From: Limnohabitans sp.
GTDB taxonomy: Bacteria > Pseudomonadota > Gammaproteobacteria > Burkholderiales > Burkholderiaceae_C
Direction of reading: 5' to 3'
Length of the DNA: 64,000 nt
NCBI RefSeq assembly: GCF_017848645.1
Contig: NZ_JAFEIF010000007.1
Span: 105,243-169,242, forward strand
Shown here: piece by piece, positions 33,128-42,433 of the stretch
Layout of the letters: each line of letters begins with the position of its first letter
How positions within the stretch are numbered: the first letter of the stretch is position 1
Translations under genes and position numbers: made by a program
Notes under the pieces: model-generated
What the model saw: the letters and a program-made list of their open reading frames with translations, nothing else
Databases searched by the model: none
Told to the model about the DNA's origin: nothing

Positions 33128-35197
33128 ATGGCTTTATCGGGACGAATTGGATATCGCTCAACTCCGAATTCTGAGCTATCGAGCCAGAGCATTGACCTTG
33201 GCAATTGGCCTATGGTGGATGAGAACAGCTTGTCAGCTGCTCGCAAAACTAAATTTTTAGCCCGAAAAAAAGCCATTGAGCTGTATCTCAAGGGTGCTAC
33301 CGATGCAGTTTTGCAGAAGAAAACGGGTGAAAAACGATCCAATATCTACCGAATCATCACAAACCGATGCCTTCAAAGGCACTCAGATGGGGATATTTTT
33401 GGTTGGCGAGGAGCACTTCCACATTTCCGTGTGACCGCTTACGAGCGTCAAACTGCACCTGTTGTTCACGAAAATGGGGCTGGAGCAACCGGCGCGTTGA
33501 AGTGGCTACTTGAACGTCCACAGTTCAAAGATTTGAAAGATCGTTTTCACAAACGAATCCTCAATAACGCCGATTCTCTTGCACACCCTAAGATCAATGT
33601 TCAAACGATCTTTCGATGGTTCATTGACGAGCTAAGAAAAGCTGGCTTGGAAGATCAGAAAGCCTGGCCATTCAATTCAGAGTCGCTCGGGTATGAGTCA
33701 GTTCGTCTGTACATCAAGAAGGTTTTGGCAGAGCATCCTTTTTTAGCCATGTCAAAAATGGGGGGGCCTGACGCAATTGCAAAAGCCAAAGCTTCCGATG
33801 GAACCCGACGACCTGATTTCAAGCTGTTTGATCGGGTCGAGTGTGATGCCCACAAATTGGACTGCCGAATGGTGGTCATGGTGCCGTCTCCTCACGGTGG
33901 ATATGAACCCAGAAAGATCCGTCGTATCTGGATCATTGTGATCATTGACGTCAGATCCCGTGCAGTTTTGGGGTATCACATCAGCTTGCGACGCGAATGC
34001 AGTGCACTTGACGTTCTGATCACCATCAAAAATGCTTTATCCAAGTGGGCCCCAAGAACCTTGACGTTTTGTGAGGATGGGTACGCAGAAGGCGCGGCCT
34101 TGCCATCCGCACACTCTGAAGTCTATTTGTCAGCTTGCTGGAATGAATTCAGCGTTGATGGCGCATTGGCCAACGTTTGCCCCAGAGTCGAGGAGCCATT
34201 GCTGCATATTGTTGGCGCCAAGGTCATCAAACCCCAAGACCCTACGTCTTACAGTTCAAGGCGCAGCAAAGATGATCGGCCATTTATCGAGTCGTTTTTC
34301 AGGGTTTTGGCCTCTGGCACCATGCACCGACTCTCTCCGAGCACAGGCAGCAGTCACGAAGATAAGAAAGGACGAGATCCAGAAAAAATTGCTGCGGAGG
34401 TCCAGTTCCAACTTGACTATGCCGAGGAGTTGCTGGATGTCACCATCGCGAACTACAACGCCACGCCACATACAGGTCTGGGCTATCGCAGTCCTCTTGC
34501 ACAAATGGACTTCTTGTCTGCCAAAACAAAAAATCGCATTCGTCACGCTGACCCGGAGCTCGTTAAAAGAATGGCGGGAACCAGAAAGGTCTGCACATTG
34601 CTTGGCGGTGAATACACAGGCAAAAGACCGTATTTCAACTTTGAGAACGCCAAATACACCTCCGAGTGGCTGGTTCAACGTCCGGATCTTCTCGGTAAAA
34701 AACTATGGCTTCAACTGGATGACGAAACAGACGCACGCTGGGCCACAGTCTCCGATTCAAATGGACTTATCTACGGAACCGTCCATGTTCAACCGCCGTG
34801 GCACCGATCACCCCACACCCTTTACATGCGGCAAGCCATTCGGGCACTTGCGACAAAGCGATTGTTATTTCTGACCGGCAATAGGGATCCCGTCCAGGCG
34901 TTAATTGAATACGCTGAGATACATGCCAACAAAAAGCTACCTGTTCATCCGGCCTATCTGCAGGCGCGACGAATCATGATGACCAGCACTCAAGCGTTGG
35001 ATGAAATGAAGGAGCCGAACTTTTCGGTGCCAGACGTCATGGGTGAAATCAACCGTCAGGCCATGCCCGAAGAGCTGACCAAGGTCTCCGGAGCATCCAA
35101 GAAAACGAAGGGCACCTCACCGCCACCTGAGCCGAAACCCAAATCTGCAAGCCAGAGCGCTCCACTTCCCAAGATGCGCATGGCAAAGACCTGGTGA
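33128..35197 (+). CDS. tniA: TniA/TnsB-type DDE transposase
   Basis: A 689-aa transposase of the Mu/TnsB/TniA group. An N-terminal DNA-binding region (HTH-like segments at about 40-90 and 120-170) is followed by an RNase H-like catalytic core. Likely catalytic residues are Asp240 in VECDAH, Asp344 in SVDGALAN and Glu388 in FIESFF; the Mu-type C-terminal domain follows (NYNATPHTGLGYRSPLAQMD). The last 60 residues are Lys/Pro-rich and probably contact TniB. It would bind the end repeats and join the ends to target DNA. A TAGGAGG ribosome site precedes ATG 33128, and tniB overlaps the stop. Confidence 0.93.
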   Translation: MALSGRIGYRSTPNSELSSQSIDLGNWPMVDENSLSAARKTKFLARKKAIELYLKGATDAVLQKKTGEKRSNIYRIITNRCLQRHSDGDIFGWRGALPHFRVTAYERQTAPVVHENGAGATGALKWLLERPQFKDLKDRFHKRILNNADSLAHPKINVQTIFRWFIDELRKAGLEDQKAWPFNSESLGYESVRLYIKKVLAEHPFLAMSKMGGPDAIAKAKASDGTRRPDFKLFDRVECDAHKLDCRMVVMVPSPHGGYEPRKIRRIWIIVIIDVRSRAVLGYHISLRRECSALDVLITIKNALSKWAPRTLTFCEDGYAEGAALPSAHSEVYLSACWNEFSVDGALANVCPRVEEPLLHIVGAKVIKPQDPTSYSSRRSKDDRPFIESFFRVLASGTMHRLSPSTGSSHEDKKGRDPEKIAAEVQFQLDYAEELLDVTIANYNATPHTGLGYRSPLAQMDFLSAKTKNRIRHADPELVKRMAGTRKVCTLLGGEYTGKRPYFNFENAKYTSEWLVQRPDLLGKKLWLQLDDETDARWATVSDSNGLIYGTVHVQPPWHRSPHTLYMRQAIRALATKRLLFLTGNRDPVQALIEYAEIHANKKLPVHPAYLQARRIMMTSTQALDEMKEPNFSVPDVMGEINRQAMPEELTKVSGASKKTKGTSPPPEPKPKSASQSAPLPKMRMAKTW

Positions 35198-36210
35198 TGG
35201 AAAACTCAGACTTTCAGCTCGTTCCAGAGCACATCCCCAAAGACCATCCCCTGGTCACGAGAGATTACTCGTTGTTCACCCCCGCCATTGAAAAAATGGT
35301 GAGCACCATCGGACGGTGGCTAGACGATCAATTTGATGGTGCCACCATTTATGGGGCCTCTCGACTGGGTAAATCCAGCGCTGTTGATAACTGGCTAGAA
35401 GGCTTGCTCGCTGCCAGGTATGGAGGATTCATACCGATGGTGATCTGGAGTCATACCGAATCGGGCGGTGCCAGCGCATCCGGGCGGTTCTATGCAAATT
35501 TGCTGGAAGCAGCCAAGCATCGGTTGGCCAGATCAACACGTAGCCCAACGGAACGCTTGGGAATGCTCGTGGACCGTTTTGAACAATTGTCAGCACAGGC
35601 GGGCGGACGTTTTGTTGTACTTGTGATTGACGAAGCACAAGGCATGACGATGCGCGAGTGGTTGTGGCTTGTCGAGCTGCACAGCATGCTGGAGAAAAAG
35701 AGGATTCGGTTGTGTGTGATTTCCATCGCTTCTGTTCAGTTTCGGGATGACCCGATCAATCTCGCCATGGCTGGCGGTGCACATGTCGCTGCGAGGTTCT
35801 TGCTTACCGCTGCCAGGTTTCATGGCATTTGCGATGAGGCGCAATTGGGGTACGTGATGTCCGGGTATGACGAAGGCTCTGAATGGCCTGTTGGATCGGG
35901 CATTTCTTTTACTGCCAGCATCATCCCTGAGCTTTGGAGCAATGGATTTCGCCTTGCCAGTTATGCGGCACCACTTTGGGAAGAGTTCATCAACCAATTG
36001 CCGCATCGCTATGACGGGCCGCATGAAATTCCAATGAAAACCATCTCTGTGGTGTGCAGACGGATTCTCCTTTTGCTGGCGTCTGGACGAGCGGTGTCTG
36101 ATGTGCTGTCAAAAAAATCCATCAGTGAAATCGTCGAGCATTCTGGCCATGGTGCCCTGATGGCGATTATTTCAGCGGGGGCACCAAGGGGACGAACACC
36201 AAAGGGGTAA
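35197..36210 (+). CDS. tniB: TniB/TnsC-type AAA+ ATPase
   Basis: A 337-aa regulator ATPase. Walker A is GASRLGKS at about residues 53-60, Walker B is VVLVIDEAQGM near residue 140, and a sensor-like segment IRLCVISIAS follows near 165. TnsC/TniB proteins link target selection to the transposase. ATG 35197 starts on the last base of the tniA stop; GTG 35194 is an alternative. Ends 4 bp before tniQ. Confidence 0.92.
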   Translation: MENSDFQLVPEHIPKDHPLVTRDYSLFTPAIEKMVSTIGRWLDDQFDGATIYGASRLGKSSAVDNWLEGLLAARYGGFIPMVIWSHTESGGASASGRFYANLLEAAKHRLARSTRSPTERLGMLVDRFEQLSAQAGGRFVVLVIDEAQGMTMREWLWLVELHSMLEKKRIRLCVISIASVQFRDDPINLAMAGGAHVAARFLLTAARFHGICDEAQLGYVMSGYDEGSEWPVGSGISFTASIIPELWSNGFRLASYAAPLWEEFINQLPHRYDGPHEIPMKTISVVCRRILLLLASGRAVSDVLSKKSISEIVEHSGHGALMAIISAGAPRGRTPKG

Positions 36211-36214
36211 GCGC

Positions 36215-38068
36215 ATGACAATTCTGACATGGAAGCCAGGCACGCTGTTGCCCTACACGTCACTTTGGCTGACATTGAGAAAACTGGCCCACTTGAACAA
36301 ACTCAGAATTTCTGACTTTCCACTGAGTGAAAGTTTTTCACCCAGGGCGAAACGTGCGCAGAGTCAAAGCCGTTCGGTTCAAAATGTTGATCTTCGGGTT
36401 TTGGCTCGACTGATGGGTGAGCCAGTTCAATTTTTTTCATTTTGTGATCATCGATTCATTCCATACTGCTGGCAATTCTTGTTCACACCCCAAAACGGCT
36501 ACTGCCCAAAGTGCTTGGAGTTGGGGTATCACACCAGACTTTTTTCACTGAAATTGCTCAATCAGTGCCCGATCCACGAGGAGCCTCTGCACGTCGAATG
36601 TTCGTGCATGAAGAACGATGGAGAGCGTGTTGATGCCATGTCTCTTGCTTATCCAAATACCTGCCAATGTTCAAGCCTGAAGTATTTCGATCCAGCGCGC
36701 TTGCACGGAAACGATCATCGTTTGATCGACACCGAAAAACTCAAGCCTCTTGCCGATTGGTTGACGTCGTTGAGCGCCATTTATGTGGCCTCGTACATGA
36801 ACAGAAAATTTGATGCTTTGCACGAGGAAGAATGGCTCATTCGACTCAAAGAATTGTGTGAAATCCAAGCTATCGCATATCCGAATGCATTGATCAAATA
36901 TGAAACACCTAATTACCGTTACGCCTACAGAACTAAGAGTATTGAATTTCGAGAGCTACCAAATAAACCTCGGCTGGGATTCGAGCAGGGTGGTCACACT
37001 GATTTTTGGAGAATGAGTTTTGTACCAACAGATGTCTACAAATCTGTAGCGCGGTATTTGCGTCGGCACGTGGTTCCGCGATCTGATTATTGGGTGTGGC
37101 AATTCAGAAAGTGCATAACGCCAGAGGCGATTGCAGCACTGCTGCGATCCAACCGGCAAGCTCGTCTGGCATTCATAGAGCTGATTTGGGCCAGAACCGT
37201 TGAGCCGACGGTGGACATAAGGCGTTGGGATGAGCGTAAGAAATTCCCCCCAGAAGGAGGGTGGTACAGATGCAAATTTTCAGAGTTCTTGGGTGAGGCG
37301 TCCGTTGGATTTGAGCAGTACCTTCAGAGGGCGTCAAAAGCAGAGAATTCATTATGGGTCCGAAGTCACGTCTTTGGCCTGTACTGCCTGGCAGTTTGGA
37401 AAGAAGCAGAGCGATTTGTTGAATACAAGATCAAACAGGGACGATGCACTTGGTCAACCGATGACATTCGTCAATTGAACCTTTTCCAGATCACAGTGAC
37501 CCGGCCTACTGCACGAAGTCTGGAGTTCACAAGCTATGTGGATGAGCCATTGGCATTGACACGAAAAATCGGACGAAGCAAATCACAAAGAGTTTTGGAT
37601 CATGACAACCTTACCCAAGCGATGAAAGAAAAGTGTGGGTCAGGTCTTTGTTTGACTTGGTCCGAGCGTGATGGTTGGCACACAGCGCCAAGTGTTGAAC
37701 TCTGTGATGGTTGGAAAATCCACCATGTGTCCATCGCTCCCAGACGACGAATTAAATCAATCCTGGTCTACTCAGGAGGGTACTTTTACCTACGGTTGGT
37801 TGACTACAAAATTCAAGTCTTTTCAGTCCGAACATCCGACCTGTTCGGTTTTATGCGCCTGCAATTTGCTCAATTTTGCAAGATGAACAACCTCTCGCTC
37901 TCCAACGATGAGCATAATTTTGCTCACCCTTTGAAGGCTATTTCGAGTCCGGTATGTAGGAGTTTTGATCAATATAAATATTTATGTGAACGTGAAATTG
38001 ATCGGCATGGATTTTGCGCATCAGATCGTCGTATCGAAGCCTTTCGGTTGAACGGGTTGGTCTCATAG
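36215..38068 (+). CDS. tniQ: TniQ/TnsD-family target-selection protein, long form
   Basis: A 617-aa protein. The N-terminal TniQ zinc-finger region is clear: CPKCLELGYHTRLFSLKLL, then CPIHEEPLHVECSCM and the CQCSSL cysteines. The remaining 450 residues have HTH-like segments without a family name I can assign. TniQ of Tn5053 is about 400 aa, while TnsD of Tn7 is about 500 aa and binds a fixed chromosomal site, so this long form is more like TnsD in size. Codon use is AT-richer than the chromosome and matches tniA/tniB. Confidence 0.88.
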   Translation: MTILTWKPGTLLPYTSLWLTLRKLAHLNKLRISDFPLSESFSPRAKRAQSQSRSVQNVDLRVLARLMGEPVQFFSFCDHRFIPYCWQFLFTPQNGYCPKCLELGYHTRLFSLKLLNQCPIHEEPLHVECSCMKNDGERVDAMSLAYPNTCQCSSLKYFDPARLHGNDHRLIDTEKLKPLADWLTSLSAIYVASYMNRKFDALHEEEWLIRLKELCEIQAIAYPNALIKYETPNYRYAYRTKSIEFRELPNKPRLGFEQGGHTDFWRMSFVPTDVYKSVARYLRRHVVPRSDYWVWQFRKCITPEAIAALLRSNRQARLAFIELIWARTVEPTVDIRRWDERKKFPPEGGWYRCKFSEFLGEASVGFEQYLQRASKAENSLWVRSHVFGLYCLAVWKEAERFVEYKIKQGRCTWSTDDIRQLNLFQITVTRPTARSLEFTSYVDEPLALTRKIGRSKSQRVLDHDNLTQAMKEKCGSGLCLTWSERDGWHTAPSVELCDGWKIHHVSIAPRRRIKSILVYSGGYFYLRLVDYKIQVFSVRTSDLFGFMRLQFAQFCKMNNLSLSNDEHNFAHPLKAISSPVCRSFDQYKYLCEREIDRHGFCASDRRIEAFRLNGLVS

Positions 38069-38291
38069 CGAAATGATTTCGTTGAAATATGGCCAATTCA
38101 GACCCGGTCATCTATCATTGCCTTGAGGGTGAGGTAGAGGCCATAAGCGGACGATAAGGATATTGCATCAACCTGAGCTTCAGGCTGATTGCAGGCGTTT
38201 GTGAAACCAAGCGTGTTGAGTGTTTGCGCCATGAACGTCACTGCCACTCCCACCGCCAATGACAAACAGTCATGGCGGGGGCCCCAGAACA

Positions 38292-38819
38292 TCAAAGGAA
38301 AGTGATGTCTTTGATCAAACGGGAACGCAGTGCGCGCCGTTTAAGTTGATCAACTGAGTCATCTGTCCACCAATGTGAAGAGTTGCCCCAGATCCAATCG
38401 GTACCCGTAATCCCTAGTAACCGAACTTCTCCCTTCGTACCTGAAATTGTTCGATCAAAGGTCTTGCCTCCAACATTGAAGGTGATTTGATGAGTCCCCT
38501 CTTTTAATCGCAGGCGAATCATGGAGTTTGGAACAGTCTCCATCGCTGCGCCACCATCCACAGAAATGTCCAACGGATGATGTCCGTCGCCCCAATAACG
38601 CACGACGTAAACCGTCAGAGCTTCAGGCACTGAGGCAAACAACTTTGCTTCATCATCCTTGGCAATGCTGGGTGCAGGATCTTTGGTGCAGTAACCATTT
38701 CTTCCTCGATCCGTATGGCAATACGGCTTCTCAGCGATTCGATCAACCGGTGAAGCGCAGCCTGCGATGCCAAGTACGCAAGCTGAGACGACGATTGTTT
38801 TGGTAATCCAAGTTTTCAT
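38292..38819 (-). CDS. Putative lipoprotein, DUF2846-like, unknown function
   Basis: A 175-aa predicted lipoprotein: leader TIVVSACVLGIAGCAS. The mature part contains CHTDRGRNGYCTKDP, then VYVVRYWGDGHHPLDISVDGG and IRLRLKEGTHQITFNVGGKTFDRTI, a beta-sandwich-like pattern reminiscent of DUF2846 proteins. It ends the metal-efflux gene run on the same strand, 58 bp after its neighbour, so may be co-transcribed. The 223 bp to its left (to the tniQ stop) hold no supported gene. Role unknown. Confidence 0.65.
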   Translation of the reverse strand: MKTWITKTIVVSACVLGIAGCASPVDRIAEKPYCHTDRGRNGYCTKDPAPSIAKDDEAKLFASVPEALTVYVVRYWGDGHHPLDISVDGGAAMETVPNSMIRLRLKEGTHQITFNVGGKTFDRTISGTKGEVRLLGITGTDWIWGNSSHWWTDDSVDQLKRRALRSRLIKDITFL

Positions 38820-38877
38820 AATAGTTTCCCAAAATTGATCCACCATTTGTGGCAAAAACAAGTAAGTTGTAAACGCC

Positions 38878-39252
38878 TCATTTCAGAACAAAACGTGCAG
38901 AAGTGGTTTTCCCAGCTGAACTGAATTGAGCAACAACCTTTGTCCCAGGAGCTACCTTGAAGCTACCTTTGGCTTCAAGCTTGTCGCCTGTTGGTTTCAA
39001 CTCAACTTCTTGCTTGTCAGCGCCAGAAAGCAGTGTGACTTTTGCCGTCGTTTTACTCACGTCAACGGGTTTGCCATGGTCACGCACGAACAACTGCAGC
39101 ACATCAGGTTTGGCGACCAGTTCGTAGTCAACATCCTTGACGGTGGTCAAAACACCACCTTGCATGGGTTTGTGATCCGCATCGTGTGGCCCTGCCCATG
39201 CGAGTCCGCTGAGAAAAAGCGACGATGTGATCAAGAGCGTATGGAATTTCAT
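38878..39252 (-). CDS. Small periplasmic protein of the Czc-type operon
   Basis: A 124-aa protein with a signal peptide (LLITSSLFLSGLAWAGPH), then a His-rich HDADHKPMQGG stretch and a beta-rich C-terminal domain (VTLLSGADKQEVELKPTGDKLEAKGSFKVAPGTKVVAQF). AAGGA precedes the ATG. It follows the RND pump gene by 49 bp on the same strand. Similar small exported proteins accompany heavy-metal RND systems and may pick up or buffer metal in the periplasm; the function here is inferred from context only. Confidence 0.7.
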   Translation of the reverse strand: MKFHTLLITSSLFLSGLAWAGPHDADHKPMQGGVLTTVKDVDYELVAKPDVLQLFVRDHGKPVDVSKTTAKVTLLSGADKQEVELKPTGDKLEAKGSFKVAPGTKVVAQFSSAGKTTSARFVLK

Positions 39253-39301
39253 GAGATGTCCTTTTGAGGTTTTGGTTGAGGTTGAAGAAACGAATGAATG
39301 G

Positions 39302-42300
39302 TCAGAATGCTTCAGCATCTTTGTCTTGCAAAAGCGCCTCGGCAGGTTTGCGGCCAAAGAGCCAAAACATGGCAGGCGTCAGAAAGGTGTCGAGCAGCGT
39401 CGAGCTGATCAAGCCCGAGAAAATCACCACGGCGACCGGGTGCAAAATTTCGGTGCCGGGGCGTTCGGCCTCGAAGAGCAATGGTGCCAATGCGAAGGCA
39501 GTCACCAAGGCCGTCATCAACACCGGGCTCAAACGTTCCATCGAACCGCGCAAGATCATGGGCTTGGTGAAGGACTCTCCTTCAAAGCGCATCAGGTTGA
39601 TGTAATGACTGACCTTCAAAATGCCGTTACGCACCGAAATGCCAGCCAACGTGATGAAGCCGACCAAGGCGGCCACCGACAAGGGCTGACCTGACAACCA
39701 CAGACCCAACACGGCACCCACGAGCGCCAAGGGAATGTTCACCATGATTAAGGCCGACAAAACGGCGGACTTGTAGCGGCTGTAAAGCACCACAAACATC
39801 AACACCACAGAGACCACCGAGAGCAAAGAGATCAGGCGTGAGGCTTCTTCTTGCGCCTGAAACTGTCCTCCAAGGGTGATGAAGTAGCCCTCTGGCAATC
39901 GAGAATCCGCCGTCACTTTGCGTATGTCGGCCACGACTTCTGACAATGGGCGGCCCGAAGCGTTGGCAGAAATCACGATACGCCGCTTGCCGTTGTCGCG
40001 ACTGATTTGGTTGGGACCATCGGCGTCTTCAATCGTTGCGATTTTGGACAGCGGAATTCTGCCCGAGGGTGTTTCGATCAACACCTGGCCCAAGCCTTCC
40101 AGCGATCGTGCGGATTCTGGTAAACGCACAACCAACGCAAAGCGGCGACCTCCCTCCATGATTTGCGTGACACGTTCACCTTCCACCAAGGTCTGCAGTG
40201 TGGCAAGCACTTGCGCGCCAGACAGGCCGTATTGCGCCGCTGCCGCATAGTCCAACCGTACCTTGATCTGGGGCGCAAGAACTTGTTTTTCGATTTGCAG
40301 GTCAGCTATGCCCTCGATGCCTGACAGCCGTGAGCGCAGCGCATCGGCTTGCCCGCGCAGCACGTCCAGGTCTTCGCCAAAAATCTTGATGGCGATTTGG
40401 GAGCGCACGCCCGACAGCATGTGGTCGATACGGTGTGAGATGGGTTGCCCCACCTCAATCGAGGCAGGCAGGTTGACCAAGCGTGCACGGATGTCGGCAC
40501 GGACCTCATCCATTGAGCGCGTCAACTCGCCTGAGGGTTTGATGCCCACGTCCAATTCGCTGACATGAACACCTTCGGCATGCTCATCCAGTTCAGCACG
40601 TCCGCTGCGCCTGCCCACATGCAGCACTTCGGGCACCTGCTTGACCAGCACTTCGGCCTGGCGCGCCAGGTCAGAGGACTCGGTCAAGGTCACGCCCGGG
40701 TTCAGCCGTATGCCCACCAGCAAGGTGCCTTCATTAAAAGGAGGCAAGAAGGTGGTCGGAAAAAACGGAACAGCCGCCGCAGCCAACACCACCGCCACAC
40801 ATGCACTGGTTATCGCCACGCGTGGCTTGTCCAGCACTTTTTGCAAACTGCCTTTGTAGCCTTGCTTGAGCCATGCCAGCACTTTGGTGTCGCCATGGTC
40901 CAGGTTTTTCATGCCCGGCAAGAGGTAGTAGCTCAGCACCGGCGTCATCGTTACCGACACCAACAAAGAGGCCAGTGTCGAGATGATGAAGGCAATGCCC
41001 AGCGGCACAAACAACTTGCCTTCCAGGCCCGGCAAAGCAAAAAGCGGCAGGAAGACCAGCACGATGATCACCGTCGCATAGAGGATCGCCGAGCGGACTT
41101 CCATGGACGCCTTGGCCACGAGCGCGAGCAGCGACAGGCGCTGACTGGGGTCCTTGGCACGGTCTTCTTTCATGCGCCGCAAGATGTTTTCCACATCCAC
41201 CACGGCATCGTCCACCAGTCCGCCAATGGCAATCGCCAGTCCTCCAAGCGTCATGGTGTTGATCGACAAGCCAAAATACTTGAACACCAGTGCCGTGATG
41301 AAGATGGACACTGGGATGGCGGTGAGCGCGATGATGGTGGGTCGAACTGTGCCCAAGAAGAAGAAAAGGATCGCGGCCACAAACAGCGACGCACCGATCA
41401 ACTTGCCTTGCAGCGTCGAGATCGACGCCTCAATGAAGCTGGCCTGGCGGAAGGTCACACGGGGTGCCTCCATCCCCTCAGGAAGGGATGCCTTGAGATC
41501 CGTAATCGCTTCTTCAATCGACTGTGTCAAACGGGTCGTGTCAGCGGTGGGTTGCTTTTGAACGCCCAGAATCACGGCGGGCTTGCCCTCAAAGCCTGCA
41601 TCCCCACGTTTGATGGCTGCGGCAAAAGTGACCTCAGCGATCTGGCGCAACAAGATGGGCTGACCGTTCTTGGCGGTGATGGCCAGATTGCGCAAGTCCT
41701 CCAGACGGGAAGTGCGACCAAGATTTCGAATCAGGTACTCGCGCCCGTTGAGTTCCAGAAACCCCCCCGAGGTGTTGGCCGAAAACCCGCGCAACGCCGA
41801 CTCCAACTGGTCCAAGGAGATGCCCAAGTCAGACATGCGCGCTGTATTGGGCTGCACCTGAAACTGACGCACTTCGCCGCCAATGGGGATGATCTGTGCG
41901 ACACCCGGTATGGACAAGAGTCGTGGCCGGAGCACCCAGTCGGCGTACTCACGCACGGCCATAGGGGAGATTTTCTGCGGATCGACAGGAATAGCGATTT
42001 GCATGATCTCACCCATGATGGAACTGATAGGCCCCATCCGTGGAATTACCCCGGCAGCCAAACCTTCTTCCATGGACGAGAGGCGTTCAGACACCAGTTG
42101 GCGTGCCCGAAAAATCTCCGTGTCCCAGTTGAAGGTGACATACAAAAAGGACAGGCCAGCAGAAGAGGTTGAACGAACCGATTCGACCCCAGGCAAGCCA
42201 TTCATGGCCGTCTCCAGAGGAAAGGTAATCAGTTGCTCGACCTCTTCGGGCGCCATGCCACCCGCCTCGGTCATGATCGTCACGGTCGGTTTGTTGAGGT

Positions 42301-42421
42301 CGGGAAAGACATCGACTGGCGTTCGAGACAATGTGAATGCCCCGTAAGCCATCAACACGGCACCCGCTATCAACACCAGAAGCCGGTTGGTCAGGCTATT
42401 TTCGAGAAGCCACTTGAACAT
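39302..42421 (-). CDS. Heavy-metal efflux RND pump (CzcA/CusA family)
   Basis: A 1039-aa inner-membrane antiporter subunit with twelve membrane segments in two RND repeats. The N-terminus (NRLLVLIAGAVLMAYGAFTLSRTPVDVFPDL), GGMAPEEVEQLITFPLE and GLSFLYVTF are HME-RND hallmarks. The proton-relay segment in membrane helix 4 reads AIGGLVDDAVVDVEN, differing from the DFGxxxDGAxxxVEN of classic CzcA; this suggests another HME subclass and leaves the metal uncertain. The operon continues with the adaptor and outer-membrane genes upstream on the same strand. Confidence 0.92.
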   Translation of the reverse strand: MFKWLLENSLTNRLLVLIAGAVLMAYGAFTLSRTPVDVFPDLNKPTVTIMTEAGGMAPEEVEQLITFPLETAMNGLPGVESVRSTSSAGLSFLYVTFNWDTEIFRARQLVSERLSSMEEGLAAGVIPRMGPISSIMGEIMQIAIPVDPQKISPMAVREYADWVLRPRLLSIPGVAQIIPIGGEVRQFQVQPNTARMSDLGISLDQLESALRGFSANTSGGFLELNGREYLIRNLGRTSRLEDLRNLAITAKNGQPILLRQIAEVTFAAAIKRGDAGFEGKPAVILGVQKQPTADTTRLTQSIEEAITDLKASLPEGMEAPRVTFRQASFIEASISTLQGKLIGASLFVAAILFFFLGTVRPTIIALTAIPVSIFITALVFKYFGLSINTMTLGGLAIAIGGLVDDAVVDVENILRRMKEDRAKDPSQRLSLLALVAKASMEVRSAILYATVIIVLVFLPLFALPGLEGKLFVPLGIAFIISTLASLLVSVTMTPVLSYYLLPGMKNLDHGDTKVLAWLKQGYKGSLQKVLDKPRVAITSACVAVVLAAAAVPFFPTTFLPPFNEGTLLVGIRLNPGVTLTESSDLARQAEVLVKQVPEVLHVGRRSGRAELDEHAEGVHVSELDVGIKPSGELTRSMDEVRADIRARLVNLPASIEVGQPISHRIDHMLSGVRSQIAIKIFGEDLDVLRGQADALRSRLSGIEGIADLQIEKQVLAPQIKVRLDYAAAAQYGLSGAQVLATLQTLVEGERVTQIMEGGRRFALVVRLPESARSLEGLGQVLIETPSGRIPLSKIATIEDADGPNQISRDNGKRRIVISANASGRPLSEVVADIRKVTADSRLPEGYFITLGGQFQAQEEASRLISLLSVVSVVLMFVVLYSRYKSAVLSALIMVNIPLALVGAVLGLWLSGQPLSVAALVGFITLAGISVRNGILKVSHYINLMRFEGESFTKPMILRGSMERLSPVLMTALVTAFALAPLLFEAERPGTEILHPVAVVIFSGLISSTLLDTFLTPAMFWLFGRKPAEALLQDKDAEAF

Positions 42422-42433
42422 ATCGTGACCCCT

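Noticed and set aside
38098..38295. 65-codon minus-strand frame between tniQ and the DUF2846-like gene
   Set aside because: No ribosome site, no recognisable domain, and it overlaps the neighbouring gene end.
40565..42172. Plus-strand 535-codon frame over the RND pump gene
   Set aside because: Gln/His/Arg-rich shadow of a conserved minus-strand gene.
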